Source of the DNA: an uncultured Pelagibacteraceae bacterium
Lineage (GTDB): Bacteria; Pseudomonadota; Alphaproteobacteria; Pelagibacterales; Pelagibacteraceae
Length of the DNA: 64,000 nucleotides
Reading direction: 5' to 3'
NCBI GenBank assembly: GCA_902539745.1
Contig: CACBKA010000002.1
Location: 1-64,000 of the forward strand
Positions within the stretch are counted from its first letter, which is position 1. Every line of letters starts with the position of its first letter. Positions 42,911 through 52,466 of this stretch are shown here, in pieces. The notes under the pieces were generated by a model. It saw only the letters and a list, made by a program, of their open reading frames with translations. It was not told the DNA's origin and made no database searches. A program made the translations under genes and the position numbers.

Positions 42911-44614
42911 ATGATGTCAAACAACAATATATTTAAAACTATCATATTAACTATATTATTTTTTATTATATCGACTTATTCACACTCCAATATATTAGGT
43001 TTAAGCAAAGATGCCAAAAATATATCCAATTATTTTTCGGGATCAGTAGCTTTTAATAACTTCGAATACGATGTCTCAAATAAATATTTTGATAAATTTA
43101 GTAACTCAGAAAAAGAAAATAATAAATTTTCTTCAACTTTTATACAATCATTGATTTATCTTCAAAAATATAATGAAGCATATTCTTTTTCTAAAAGTTT
43201 AGATAAAAAAGGCAACGCTAGTTTTGAAAATAAACTTTTTTTAGGTTTGCATGAATTTAAAAATAAAAACTATACCTTAGCCAAACTACATTTTAGTAAA
43301 CTAGATTCTAATATTGGAAATTCATTAATTTTTGAACCACTTAAAATTTCATTAATAAACTGGTCTGAAATTTTGATATCAAATAATATTAAAGACATTG
43401 ATAAAATTAAGTTTATGCCAGATAGTTTTGGCAGTTTCAAAGCCATACAGGAAGTTTTTGCCTACTGTTATTTTGATAATCCAGATTTAGACGAAAAATT
43501 TTCAAAAATTATATTAGATGAAAGTGGAAAATTTTATAGATATAACTTTTTCTTCGCAAACTATTTGATTAAAAAAGACAGAGAGGAAGAGGCCAGGTCA
43601 ATTATTGATTTAACAATAGATAAATATCCTAGAAACTTATTGATTAATCAGCTGAAAGAAGATTTAAATAGAGATAATTTTAATAAAAATCAATTTTCTT
43701 GTAACAAACCAGAACATATTTTGGCAGAAATATTTTATGCTTTTGCTAATGCTTTATCTGTTCAAAAAAAATATGAACTCTCAAATTTATATATAAACTT
43801 ATCAAAGTTTCTAAATCCAAATTTCCTTTCCTATAATGCATTACTTGCAGAAAATTTACTTATGTTAAAAAAGTATCAAGAGTCAAAAAAAATTTTTGAA
43901 GGTTTATTTAAAATTGGGTCATTTTATAAATGGCATGCAAGTAAGGAAATCGCGTTAATTATTGACGAGTTGGATAGTCCAGAAAAGTCTCTAAAATATT
44001 TAAATAGAATTTATAAGGATATCGATAAAAACATTTTTAGAACTTTTGACTTTGCAAATTTTTTAAGGGGACATGATAAATTTACAGAGTCAATTAAGCT
44101 TTACTCAGATATTTTATCAACAATGAAAAGTGACAATATAATGTATCCAAGAATTTTGGATAGAAGAGGAACTGCTTACGAGAGAAACGGAAATTGGGAA
44201 TTAGCAGAAAAAGATTTATTATTATCTCTTAAGATAGAACCTGATCAAGCTTACACTTTAAATTATTTGGCTTACACTTGGATAGAACAGAATAAAAAAA
44301 CAAAAGAAGCACTCTCTATGCTAGAGAAGGCAAATAATTTGAAAAAAAATGATGGATATATAACCGACTCTTTGGGTTGGGCACAATACAAGCTTAAGAA
44401 TTTTAATAAAGCCAAATTTCATTTAGAGAGAGCAATACAAATGATGCCTGATGATCCAGTTGTTAATGATCATTTTGCTGATTGTCTGTGGATGATAGAC
44501 AAGAAAATTCAAGCAAGATATTATTGGGAATACGTTTTAACATTAGAAGATACTGAAAATGAACTCAAAAAAAAGATTCAAAATAAATTATTATTTGGTT
44601 TAGAAAAAATTTAA
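42911..44614 (+). CDS. Exported tetratricopeptide-repeat protein
   Basis: A 567-residue protein with an N-terminal hydrophobic signal or anchor (about 9-25, ending near HSN), then mostly helical repeats. The clearest TPR units are at about 415-545 (RRGTAYERNGNWELAEKDL, DSLGWAQYKLKNFNKAKFHLE, DHFADCLWMIDKKIQARYYW). It probably acts in the periplasm as a scaffold. ATG is doubled at the start (42911 and 42914). It lies before ispE, as TPR genes do in many alphaproteobacteria. Confidence 0.85.
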   Translation: MMSNNNIFKTIILTILFFIISTYSHSNILGLSKDAKNISNYFSGSVAFNNFEYDVSNKYFDKFSNSEKENNKFSSTFIQSLIYLQKYNEAYSFSKSLDKKGNASFENKLFLGLHEFKNKNYTLAKLHFSKLDSNIGNSLIFEPLKISLINWSEILISNNIKDIDKIKFMPDSFGSFKAIQEVFAYCYFDNPDLDEKFSKIILDESGKFYRYNFFFANYLIKKDREEEARSIIDLTIDKYPRNLLINQLKEDLNRDNFNKNQFSCNKPEHILAEIFYAFANALSVQKKYELSNLYINLSKFLNPNFLSYNALLAENLLMLKKYQESKKIFEGLFKIGSFYKWHASKEIALIIDELDSPEKSLKYLNRIYKDIDKNIFRTFDFANFLRGHDKFTESIKLYSDILSTMKSDNIMYPRILDRRGTAYERNGNWELAEKDLLLSLKIEPDQAYTLNYLAYTWIEQNKKTKEALSMLEKANNLKKNDGYITDSLGWAQYKLKNFNKAKFHLERAIQMMPDDPVVNDHFADCLWMIDKKIQARYYWEYVLTLEDTENELKKKIQNKLLFGLEKI

Positions 44615-44623
44615 TTACAATAA

Positions 44624-45481
44624 ATGCGAAATAAAAAATTTAAATCATTTGCTAAAATTAATCTATTTTTAAATATTGGCAACAAAGTTAATAATAGTGG
44701 ACTTCATAATATACAGAGTTTAGTTTTTCTAATTAATTTATTTGATGAAATTAACATTAAGAAAAATAAATCTAAAACAGACAAAATAAAATTTTACGGA
44801 AAATTTTGTAATAAAATTAATAAAAATAATACGATAACTAAATCACTTTATATTTTAAGGAAAAAAGGTTTTATTGATCAAAATTTTAAGTATGATATTA
44901 AAATTAAAAAACAAATTCCCGTTTTTTCTGGTTTAGGGGGTGGTTCCAGCAACGCGGCCTATTTAATCAAAAACTTAGTAGAAAAGAAAAAACTAACAGA
45001 GAAAAACAAGTCTATTTTTTCAAAACATATTGGTTCTGATCTAAAATTATTTTTCTATTCAAATCAAATTTTTCAAAAAAAATTATACAAAATTACAAAT
45101 CTAAAAAGTAAAATTAAGCTTTATTTTATTCTAGTTTATCCTTTCCTAAAATGCTCTACAAAAGAAATATATTCAAATATTCGTAATTTAAATAATTTTA
45201 AAACAAAAATAGTTTATTCAAAAAGTTCAAAAAAAAAAATAATCAATAATTTGTTAAATGAACAAAATTCTTTACAGGAAATCGTAATATCAAAATTTCC
45301 TATAATTAAAAAAATTTTATTTGAGTTAAAGAATTTGAAAAAATGCCAGTTTTCAAGATTGACAGGATCAGGTTCTGCTTGTTTTGGTGTATTTTTAACA
45401 AAAAAGAGTGCTGATTTAGGATTAAAAAAAATCAAAAAAAGATTTCCCAAGTTTTGGTGTGTTGTTGGTAAAACTATTTAA
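44624..45481 (+). CDS. ispE: 4-diphosphocytidyl-2-C-methyl-D-erythritol kinase
   Basis: A MEP-pathway GHMP kinase. The 285-residue protein begins KFKSFAKINLFLNIGNKVNNSGLHNIQS, with the active-site Lys and Asn, and has the ATP loop PVFSGLGGGSSNAAYL (about 99-114) and the C-terminal RLTGSGSACFGVF. HNIQS replaces the usual YHxL/DIxxL but keeps the pattern. The 9-base gap after the TPR gene suggests a shared transcript. With IspH (27188-28123) it is one of two MEP enzymes here. Confidence 0.93.
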   Translation: MRNKKFKSFAKINLFLNIGNKVNNSGLHNIQSLVFLINLFDEINIKKNKSKTDKIKFYGKFCNKINKNNTITKSLYILRKKGFIDQNFKYDIKIKKQIPVFSGLGGGSSNAAYLIKNLVEKKKLTEKNKSIFSKHIGSDLKLFFYSNQIFQKKLYKITNLKSKIKLYFILVYPFLKCSTKEIYSNIRNLNNFKTKIVYSKSSKKKIINNLLNEQNSLQEIVISKFPIIKKILFELKNLKKCQFSRLTGSGSACFGVFLTKKSADLGLKKIKKRFPKFWCVVGKTI

Positions 45482-45515
45482 ATTTCATTTTTTGTGGTAT
45501 ATCAAAAAATTGAAT

Positions 45516-45589
45516 TGGGGCGTAGCCAAGCGGTAAGGCAGTGGTTTTTGGTACCACCATCCTAGGTTCGAATCCTAGCGCCCCAGCCA
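45516..45589 (+). tRNA. tRNA-Gln (anticodon TTG)
   Basis: A complete 74-base cloverleaf: acceptor TGGGGCG pairs with CGCCCCA, D-arm GCC-AAGCGGTAA-GGC, anticodon stem GTGGT/ACCAC with loop TTTTGGT (anticodon TTG at 45548-45550), T-arm CTAGG-TTCGAAT-CCTAG, discriminator G, and a genomically encoded CCA. It starts 34 bases after ispE and ends 5 bases before the CCA-adding enzyme gene. Confidence 0.98.
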
Positions 45590-45594
45590 AAAAT

Positions 45595-46842
45595 ATGAAC
45601 ATTTTTTACGAATTAAAAAAATTACTATTTCCATTTTATAAGTCAAAAAATATAAAACAAATTTTTAAAATTTTAAATGAAGGATATGAAAAACCTCAAG
45701 CTATGTTCGTTGGAGGTTGTGTAAGAAAATATCTACTAAATCAAAAAATTGATGACATAGATATTGCAACAGTTTTACAACCAGAAGAAATAATTAAAAA
45801 ATTTGAAAAGACAAATGTTAAAGTGAAAAAAACTGGAATTGAACATGGAACATTAACATTAGTTTTGGAAAAACAAAATTTTGAAATAACTACTTTAAGA
45901 AAAGATATATCCACAGATGGAAGGCACGCATCTGTGGTATTTACCAACGATTGGGAAGAAGATTCTCAAAGAAGAGATTTTACTTTTAACGCAATATACA
46001 TGAGCGTAAAAGGTAAAATTTTTGACCCGCACCTTGGAGTTCACGACTTAAAAAATAAAATCGTAAAATTTATTGGAGATCCAGATCAAAGGATTAAAGA
46101 AGATTATTTAAGAATTTTACGATTTTTAAGATTTTCAATAGAATATTCAAATTTTGATTTTAATAAGGAAACACTACGAGCTATACAAAAAAATTTGGGT
46201 GGAGTAACAAAACTTTCAAAAGAAAGAATATTTATTGAGCTAAATAAGATTTTAAAATTGAAAAACTTCGAGGAATTAACCAAAGACAAAAATTTTCTTG
46301 AAATTTTTATTTTAATTTTCCCAGAATTTAAATACTTTGATAGGGTAAGTAATTTTTCAGCTTTAAGGAAACTTTTGCCTAATATTTTAAATAATAACAA
46401 TATTTTAGCTTCTCTTTTAATCGACGGTTCAAACAACCATGAATACTTTCTACATAAATATAATATTTCCAATGAGTCCAAAGAGCACCTAAATTTTTTA
46501 GGCAAGTATTTTAAAGAAGTTCAGTCAAATAAAAATTTTTTTAAAAAAGACCTAAATAAAAATATATTTTTGTTTGGTAAAGAAAAAATTAAATCATTAT
46601 TTTTATTAAGCAATATAATAAAAAAAAATTTTAAACCAAATGAATTTATTAAAAATTTATCAAAAATAGATGATGTCTCTATTCCAAAGTTTCCAATCAC
46701 TGGTGAATACCTATCAAATAAAGGTTTAAAAAGTGGAAAAAAAATGGGTGAGGCTATTCAAGAGATTAAGGATAAGTGGCTTGAAAATAATTTTAATTTA
46801 GACGACGATCAACTATCAAAAACTATAAAAAAATTTAAATAA
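45595..46842 (+). CDS. cca: CCA tRNA nucleotidyltransferase / poly(A) polymerase family
   Basis: Adds or repairs the 3' CCA of tRNAs. I start it at ATG 45595 (415 residues, MNIFYELKKLLF); the frame remains open upstream into tRNA-Gln, which is coincidental. The N-terminal domain shows FVGGCVRKYLL and IDDIDIA (catalytic carboxylates), then EHGTLTLV, TLRKD and RRDFTFNAIY; RILRFLRFSIEY begins the neck. Class II, bacterial type. Its stop lies 1 base from that of greA. Confidence 0.93.
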   Translation: MNIFYELKKLLFPFYKSKNIKQIFKILNEGYEKPQAMFVGGCVRKYLLNQKIDDIDIATVLQPEEIIKKFEKTNVKVKKTGIEHGTLTLVLEKQNFEITTLRKDISTDGRHASVVFTNDWEEDSQRRDFTFNAIYMSVKGKIFDPHLGVHDLKNKIVKFIGDPDQRIKEDYLRILRFLRFSIEYSNFDFNKETLRAIQKNLGGVTKLSKERIFIELNKILKLKNFEELTKDKNFLEIFILIFPEFKYFDRVSNFSALRKLLPNILNNNNILASLLIDGSNNHEYFLHKYNISNESKEHLNFLGKYFKEVQSNKNFFKKDLNKNIFLFGKEKIKSLFLLSNIIKKNFKPNEFIKNLSKIDDVSIPKFPITGEYLSNKGLKSGKKMGEAIQEIKDKWLENNFNLDDDQLSKTIKKFK

Positions 46843-46843
46843 A

Positions 46844-47320
46844 TTAAATATATTGAACTTCTAGTATCTCAAAATTTTTTTCACCGGATGGTGTATTTAC
46901 GGTAATCAAATCTTTGACAGATTTTCCTATAAGTGATTTACCGATTGGTGATTTAAAATAAATTAAGTTTTTACTTATATCAGCTTCGTCTTTACCAACT
47001 ATTTTAAAAGTTTTTTTACTTTCACTTTCTAAATCTTTTACAGAGACTGTTGAGCCAAAAATAACTTTCCCTGTATTATCAAATTTTGATACATCAATAA
47101 CATTTGCTCTAGCAATTATATCGTTAATCTCAAGAACTCTTCCCTCTATATGGCCTTGCTGATCTTTTGCAGCATGATATTCAGCATTTTCTTTCAGGTC
47201 ACCGTGAGCTCTAGCTTCAGCTATAGCAGCAACTACTTTCGGTCTTTTATTATTTTTTAAATCTTCTAATTCTTCTTGAAGTTTTTTAAGTCCTTGGGTT
47301 GTTATGGGTTCTTTTTCCAT
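46844..47320 (-). CDS. greA: Transcription elongation factor GreA
   Basis: Rescues backtracked RNA polymerase by stimulating transcript cleavage. The 158-residue protein has the N-terminal coiled coil with RPKVVAAIAEARAHGDLKENAEYHAAKDQQG (tip acidic residues D and E near 41-44) and the C-terminal FKBP-like domain with YFKSPIGKSLIGKSVKD. It starts 1 base after the hemF stop. Confidence 0.97.
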   Translation of the reverse strand: MEKEPITTQGLKKLQEELEDLKNNKRPKVVAAIAEARAHGDLKENAEYHAAKDQQGHIEGRVLEINDIIARANVIDVSKFDNTGKVIFGSTVSVKDLESESKKTFKIVGKDEADISKNLIYFKSPIGKSLIGKSVKDLITVNTPSGEKNFEILEVQYI

Positions 47321-47321
47321 T

Positions 47322-48164
47322 TTAATTTAATGGAGGAAATGACATAAAAATTGCGTCTACATTTCCACCAGTATTTAATCCAAATTTTGTACCTCTATCA
47401 TATAACAAATTAAATTCGACGTACCTTTTTCTTTTTAAATTCTGATCGTATTTATGTTTCTTACTCCATTTTTTTTTGATTTTACTATTTATAATTTCTT
47501 GAGAAGTAGTAAGAAAACATAGTCCCAATTCCCTTATAAATTTAAAGTTTTGATCCCAGTCGTTATACAAATAATCGAAAAAAATTCCTCCAATACCTCT
47601 TGGTTCCTCTCTATGTTTTATAAAGAAGTACTTATCACACCACTTTTTAAAATTATTATAACTTTTTTTATTTTTAACACATAAATTTTTTAAATTTTTA
47701 TGTACTAATATTTTTTCTCTATTGTCTTTAAAACTTGGTGTTACGTCCATACCTCCACCAAACCAACTTTTAGAAGTAGTAATAAATCTTGTATTAAAAT
47801 GTACTGCAGGAACTTTAGGATTTTTCATGTGAGCGACAACAGAAATTCCTGATGCCCAGTAATTAGGATTTTCATTTGCTCCCGGTATTTTTGATCTAAA
47901 ATTTTTAGGGAATTTTCCCTGTACTTTTGAAAAGTTTACACCTACCTGGTCAAATACCTGTCCATTTTTAAGTATAAAGTATTGTCCACCTCCTTCATTA
48001 ACATCTTTTTTACTCCATGTATTTTTTTTAAATTTTTTTGATACCACACTTTTTCTTTTAGACACCTCTTTTTCAATCCTTTCAAATTCATAACAGATAA
48101 GTGATTGGAGATACAAAAACCACTCAGAAGATAGTTTTTTTTGAATTTCTAAATTTAAGTCCAT
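47322..48164 (-). CDS. hemF: Oxygen-dependent coproporphyrinogen III oxidase
   Basis: Oxygen-requiring step in heme synthesis. The 280-residue protein has FHTRF-type segment VHFNTRFI, WFGGGMDVTPSF (about 128-139), HREEPRGIGGIFFDYL (about 187-202), and YVEFNLLYDRGTKFGLNTGGN. It stops at MSFPPLN, about 25 residues short of the usual C-terminus. It shares a 127-base divergent spacer with petABC, so heme synthesis and bc1 may be co-regulated. Confidence 0.95.
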   Translation of the reverse strand: MDLNLEIQKKLSSEWFLYLQSLICYEFERIEKEVSKRKSVVSKKFKKNTWSKKDVNEGGGQYFILKNGQVFDQVGVNFSKVQGKFPKNFRSKIPGANENPNYWASGISVVAHMKNPKVPAVHFNTRFITTSKSWFGGGMDVTPSFKDNREKILVHKNLKNLCVKNKKSYNNFKKWCDKYFFIKHREEPRGIGGIFFDYLYNDWDQNFKFIRELGLCFLTTSQEIINSKIKKKWSKKHKYDQNLKRKRYVEFNLLYDRGTKFGLNTGGNVDAIFMSFPPLN

Positions 48165-48260
48165 AAAAAATAATTTTCCTGTTTATAATCTAAAAAAACT
48201 TCGATTTTTTAGTATATTTTTGTGTCATTATGACCCTACCAAGATCTTTAAATAAGCCTT

Positions 48261-48277
48261 ATTTAATAGTATTAAAT
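48261..48277. promoter_or_regulatory. Perfect 17-base dyad upstream of petABC
   Basis: ATTTAATA-G-TATTAAAT, two 8-base arms around one base, lies 14 bases before the petA ATG in the 127-base spacer (48165-48291) between hemF and petA. It could be an operator or part of an AT-rich promoter (TATTAT follows at 48280). The high AT content makes such dyads less rare than they look. Confidence 0.35.
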
Positions 48278-48291
48278 GATATTATAAATCT

Positions 48292-48807
48292 ATGGATAAA
48301 CCAGAAAAAAAGGGCAACAGAAGAGATTTTATTTTTACGGCTAGCTATACAGTTGGTGCTATTGGTATAGGTGCAACTATTTGGCCTTTAATTGACCAAA
48401 TGAATCCAGATAGTTCAGTCAAAGCATTAGCATCAACCGAAGTTGATATAAGCCAAATCGAACCTGGAAAATCAATTACAGTCTTATGGAGAGGAAAACC
48501 AGTTTTTATTAAAAGAAGAACCCAAGAGGAGATTGCAGAAGCGCAATCAGTAAGTCTGGACGATCTACCTCATCCCGAAAAGGATCAAGATAGAGTAAAA
48601 AACCCTGAGTGGTTAGTAATGTTGGGTATTTGCACTCATTTAGGATGTGTACCTCTATCTGATAAAGGTGAATACAATGGTTGGTTTTGTCCATGCCACG
48701 GATCACATTATGATACCTCTGGAAGAATAAGAAAAGGACCAGCTCCTACTAACATGGAGATCCCTAAATATGCTTTCGTTGACGATAACACAATTAAGAT
48801 TGGATAA
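48292..48807 (+). CDS. petA: Ubiquinol-cytochrome c reductase iron-sulfur (Rieske) subunit
   Basis: Carries the [2Fe-2S] centre of complex III. The 171-residue protein has a twin-arginine-like NRRDFIFTAS segment (about 8-17), a membrane anchor (about 14-35), and the cluster motifs CTHLGC (about 114-119) and CPCHGSHYD (about 133-141). It is first in the petABC operon, 6 bases before cytochrome b. Confidence 0.97.
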   Translation: MDKPEKKGNRRDFIFTASYTVGAIGIGATIWPLIDQMNPDSSVKALASTEVDISQIEPGKSITVLWRGKPVFIKRRTQEEIAEAQSVSLDDLPHPEKDQDRVKNPEWLVMLGICTHLGCVPLSDKGEYNGWFCPCHGSHYDTSGRIRKGPAPTNMEIPKYAFVDDNTIKIG

Positions 48808-48813
48808 AAGAAG

Positions 48814-50070
48814 ATGAGTGAAAATTACGTACCAAGTTCAAAATTCGGCAAATGGTTTAATGACAGACTTCCGTTATTAACTTTAAGTAAACATTTAACA
48901 GATTATCCAACACCTAAAAATTTGAATTATTGGTGGACTTTTGGTGGAATTTTAACTTTTTGTTTAATTTCCCAAATTATAACAGGAATAGTTTTAGGTA
49001 TGCACTACGTTGCTCATGCTGACATGGCGTTTAATAGTATTGAACATATTATGCGAGATGTTAATTACGGATGGTTGATAAGATACATCCATAGTAATGG
49101 AGCATCTATGTTTTTTCTAGCTGTGTATATTCATATATTTAGATCTCTTTTCTATGGTTCATATAGATCGCCAAGAGAAATAATTTGGATACTTGGAATG
49201 TTAATTTATCTTTTAATGATGGCAACAGCTTTCATGGGATATGTTTTACCTTGGGGTCAAATGAGTTTTTGGGGAGCAACGGTAATTACAAATTTATTTA
49301 GCGCAATTCCTTTAGTAGGTGAGAGTATCGTAACTTGGTTATGGGGTGGTTACTCGGTAGATAATCCAACTTTAACAAGATTTTTTAGCTTACATTATCT
49401 TTTTCCATTTTTAATATTAGGATTAGTAGTATTGCATATATGGGCTTTACATGTACCAGGTAATAACAATCCAATTGGAATCGATATTAAAAAACCATCA
49501 AAGGATACAGTTCCATTTCATCCATATATTACAATCAAAGATTTGTTTGCACTTTTAATTTTTATGACTATTTTTGCCGGATTTATATTTTTCGCTCCAA
49601 ATATTCTTGGTCACAGCGATAACTATATTGAGGCAAATCCACTAGTAACACCAAAACATATTGTACCAGAATGGTATCTATTACCTTTTTATGCAATTTT
49701 AAGAGCTGTTCCAGATAAACTTGGAGGAGTAGTCTTGATGTTGGGGTCTATTTTCATTTTGATGGCCCTTCCATGGCTAGATAGTAGCAAAGTAAGATCA
49801 ACTGTTTTTAGACCACTTTATAAAAAGTTCTTTTGGTTGCTAGTAATTGACGTATTGGCTTTAGGATATGTAGGAGCAATGCCAGCGGAAGGTTTATACT
49901 TACTAATAGCAAGAGTTGGAACAATTTATTATTTTGCTCACTTTTTAATTGTCCTTCCTGTCCTAAGTAGAATTGAAAAGACAGAGCCGGTGCCATTAAG
50001 TATTTCAGAACCTGTATTAGGTGGTATGCTTAAACCTGAAATGGCCAGAAGTGATAAAAAAGATGTGTAA
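48814..50070 (+). CDS. petB: Cytochrome b of the bc1 complex
   Basis: The quinol-oxidising membrane subunit. The 418-residue protein has about eight helices, the two bis-histidine heme pairs ([18 protein letters not shown] and [20 protein letters not shown]), the Qo-site PEWY ([10 protein letters not shown], about 285) and the [10 protein letters not shown] loop. It overlaps the cytochrome c1 start by 8 bases. Confidence 0.98.
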   Translation: MSENYVPSSKFGKWFNDRLPLLTLSKHLTDYPTPKNLNYWWTFGGILTFCLISQIITGIVLGMHYVAHADMAFNSIEHIMRDVNYGWLIRYIHSNGASMFFLAVYIHIFRSLFYGSYRSPREIIWILGMLIYLLMMATAFMGYVLPWGQMSFWGATVITNLFSAIPLVGESIVTWLWGGYSVDNPTLTRFFSLHYLFPFLILGLVVLHIWALHVPGNNNPIGIDIKKPSKDTVPFHPYITIKDLFALLIFMTIFAGFIFFAPNILGHSDNYIEANPLVTPKHIVPEWYLLPFYAILRAVPDKLGGVVLMLGSIFILMALPWLDSSKVRSTVFRPLYKKFFWLLVIDVLALGYVGAMPAEGLYLLIARVGTIYYFAHFLIVLPVLSRIEKTEPVPLSISEPVLGGMLKPEMARSDKKDV

Positions 50071-50848
50071 TCTTAGAGTACGATTTTTAATTCTTTTTCT
50101 TATTTTTTTTTCAATAACATTTAATAGTGTTAGATCAGAAGAAAAGGTTAAACTTCTTAAAATTGATTGGTCCTTTAAAGGGGTTACAGGAAAATTTGAT
50201 AGGGCCTCATTGCAAAGAGGCTACCAAGTTTACACAGAAGTTTGTGCTTCTTGTCACTCAATGAATTTAGTTAGTTACAGAAATTTAGGTGAACCTGGTG
50301 GCCCAGAATTTTCTGTGGAACAAGTTAAGGCAATTGCAGCGAATTTTGAAGTCGAAGACGGACCGAATTCAGATGGTGAAATGTTTACTAGGCCAGGTAG
50401 ACCATCAGACAAATTTGTTTCGCCATATCCAAATGTACAGGCTGCAACTGCTGCAAATGGAGGGGCATATCCTCCAGATATGTCAGTGTTAGTTAAAGCT
50501 AGAAAAGGAGGATCAGACTATATTTATTCTGTACTAATGGGTTATGAAGATCCACCTGCAGGTTTCGAGTTAGAGGAAGGCGTCTATTACAATAAATATA
50601 TGGATGGGCAAAAAATTAAAATGTCAAATCCATTATCTGAAGGGATAGTTACTTACGCTGATGGGACACAAACTACTCAAGCCCAAATGGCAAAAGACGT
50701 AACAACTTTTCTTACTTGGACTGCTGAGCCACATTTAGAAACAAGACATAAAATGGGAGTTAAAGTAATAATTTTCTTAACAATATTTACTCTACTGGTT
50801 TACTTAAGTATGAGAAGAATTTGGTCAAGGATTGACTCTGAAAAATAA
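50063..50848 (+). CDS. petC: Cytochrome c1
   Basis: Passes electrons from the Rieske centre to cytochrome c. I start it at ATG 50063 (261 residues) because this begins a clean signal peptide ([26 protein letters not shown]). Heme attachment is C61-A-S-C-H; the axial Met is in the GYEDPPAG... [19 protein letters not shown] stretch. A C-terminal membrane anchor (about 230-248) is present. Its end overlaps ychF on the other strand by 24 bases. Confidence 0.96.
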   Translation: MCNLRVRFLILFLIFFSITFNSVRSEEKVKLLKIDWSFKGVTGKFDRASLQRGYQVYTEVCASCHSMNLVSYRNLGEPGGPEFSVEQVKAIAANFEVEDGPNSDGEMFTRPGRPSDKFVSPYPNVQAATAANGGAYPPDMSVLVKARKGGSDYIYSVLMGYEDPPAGFELEEGVYYNKYMDGQKIKMSNPLSEGIVTYADGTQTTQAQMAKDVTTFLTWTAEPHLETRHKMGVKVIIFLTIFTLLVYLSMRRIWSRIDSEK

Positions 50849-51898
50849 TACGTCCCCATCTTTGACTAAATAATCTTTTCCTTCTAACCTAAGTTTTCCA
50901 TTTTCCTTAGCTTTTTCAAAACTTCCATATTTTTGAAAATCATCAAAAGAAACTGCTTCGGCTCTTATAAACTTTTTTTCAAAATCTGTGTGTATCACAG
51001 CGGCAGCTTGAGGTGCGGCTGTATTTTTTTTTATTGTCCACGCTCTAGTTTCCTCAGGACCTGAAGTAAAAAAAGTGTTTAAATTAAGTAAATCATAACC
51101 TGTATTTATAAGTTTATTAAGGCCAGTCTTTTCTAAACCAATATTTTTCATATAAAGTTCTTTTTCATCTGATTTTAGTTCAGTAATTTGGTCTTCGATA
51201 TCAGCACAAATTATAACAAATTTTTCGTTAGGGTATTTTTCTTTTAAGACTTTTGTGTAATTATTTCCTTTAGAGACATTTTTTTCATCAACATTACAAA
51301 CTATTATATATGGTTTTATAGATATCAGGCCTATCTCTCTCAAAATATTATAATTTTCTAAGCTACTATATTCTTTAATATTTTCACCAGTATTTAATTT
51401 TTTTAGAACCTCCTCTAATAATATTATCTCTTTATCTGACATCTTTTTTTTTGAGTTTTTCTCAAGTTTTTTTTCCAGTGACCCAATATCTGATAGCAAA
51501 ATTTCTGTTTTTATAGTTTCTAAATCATTTATAGGATCTATTTTTTTATTTACGTGCTGTATATTTGTTGAGTCGAAACATCTAACAAGATGAATAATTG
51601 CGTCAACTTCTCTAATATGTGATAAAAACTTATTGCCTAATCCTTCACCTTTTGACGCTCCTTTTACAAGTCCAGCAATATCAACAAATGTAATATTTGT
51701 ATTAATTTTTTTTTTTGATTTCGATAATTTATGTAAAATATCAAGCCTATCATCTGGAACATCAACAATTCCAATATTAGGATCTATAGTGCAAAAAGGA
51801 AAATTTGCAGCTTGTGCGTTTTTAGAGGATGTTAAAGCATTAAATAAAGTAGACTTCCCAACATTTGGCAGCCCAACAATTCCGCACTTAAATCCCAT
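50825..51898 (-). CDS. ychF: Ribosome-binding ATPase/GTPase YchF
   Basis: Obg-family P-loop protein. The 357-residue product has GLPNVGKSTLFNAL (residues 8-21), DIAGLVKGASKGEGLGNKFL (about 72-91), a G4 motif NVDE in place of NKxD (about 201-204), explaining ATP preference in this family, and a C-terminal TGS domain with FFTSGPEETRAWT and [13 protein letters not shown]. It overlaps pth by 11 bases. Confidence 0.96.
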   Translation of the reverse strand: MGFKCGIVGLPNVGKSTLFNALTSSKNAQAANFPFCTIDPNIGIVDVPDDRLDILHKLSKSKKKINTNITFVDIAGLVKGASKGEGLGNKFLSHIREVDAIIHLVRCFDSTNIQHVNKKIDPINDLETIKTEILLSDIGSLEKKLEKNSKKKMSDKEIILLEEVLKKLNTGENIKEYSSLENYNILREIGLISIKPYIIVCNVDEKNVSKGNNYTKVLKEKYPNEKFVIICADIEDQITELKSDEKELYMKNIGLEKTGLNKLINTGYDLLNLNTFFTSGPEETRAWTIKKNTAAPQAAAVIHTDFEKKFIRAEAVSFDDFQKYGSFEKAKENGKLRLEGKDYLVKDGDVLFFRVNP

Positions 51899-52460
51899 TA
51901 AGGTTTTCGTTCACCTTACTGGAAAAAACATCAATTTTTTTCTCAATTAAAGTTGGAATAAGCTTTACAATATTTTCAGTTATATCTTTTATTCTATCTT
52001 CCTCAGTATCACTGAAGTCCTCAAGAACGTGTGTATCAACTTTTTTGCCATTTTTTGGATGACCAATTCCTATTCTTACTCTTGAGTAATCTTTTCCTAT
52101 TGATTTATCAATTGACTCTATACCGTGGTGACCTGCGCTACTTCCACCGAATTTTGCTTTTACTTTTCCAAGGTCTATGTCCAAGTCGTCATGAAAAACA
52201 AAAACATTCTTCGCGTCTATTTTAAAATATTCTATTAACTCTTTAATACAAGTTCCTGAGTTGTTCATAAATGTCAAAGGTTTTATTGCGTAAACTTTTT
52301 TATTGTCAATATTTCCAGTTGTAAGAAGACCTTTAAATTTTGGTTTTTGTTTTGAGAGACTAAATTGTTGATTGATCGCATCGATAACCTTAAATCCAAT
52401 ATTGTGTCTGTTGTTGTCGTAATTTGGACCTGGGTTTCCTAAACCTACTAATAATAACAT
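51888..52460 (-). CDS. pth: Peptidyl-tRNA hydrolase
   Basis: Recycles peptidyl-tRNA. The 190-residue protein has GLGNPGPNYDNNRHNIGF with catalytic H19, FMNNSG (about 64-69), FHDDLDIDLGKVKAKFGGSSAGHHG (about 91-115) and RVRIGIGHP. Pth following rplY is a common bacterial order; the gap here is 6 bases. Confidence 0.97.
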   Translation of the reverse strand: MLLLVGLGNPGPNYDNNRHNIGFKVIDAINQQFSLSKQKPKFKGLLTTGNIDNKKVYAIKPLTFMNNSGTCIKELIEYFKIDAKNVFVFHDDLDIDLGKVKAKFGGSSAGHHGIESIDKSIGKDYSRVRIGIGHPKNGKKVDTHVLEDFSDTEEDRIKDITENIVKLIPTLIEKKIDVFSSKVNENLNGI

Positions 52461-52466
52461 ATTTAT

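Noticed and set aside
45541-45594. In-frame extension of the CCA-adding enzyme into tRNA-Gln (MVFGTT...)
   Set aside because: The extra 18 codons lie within or next to the tRNA; the family start fits ATG 45595.
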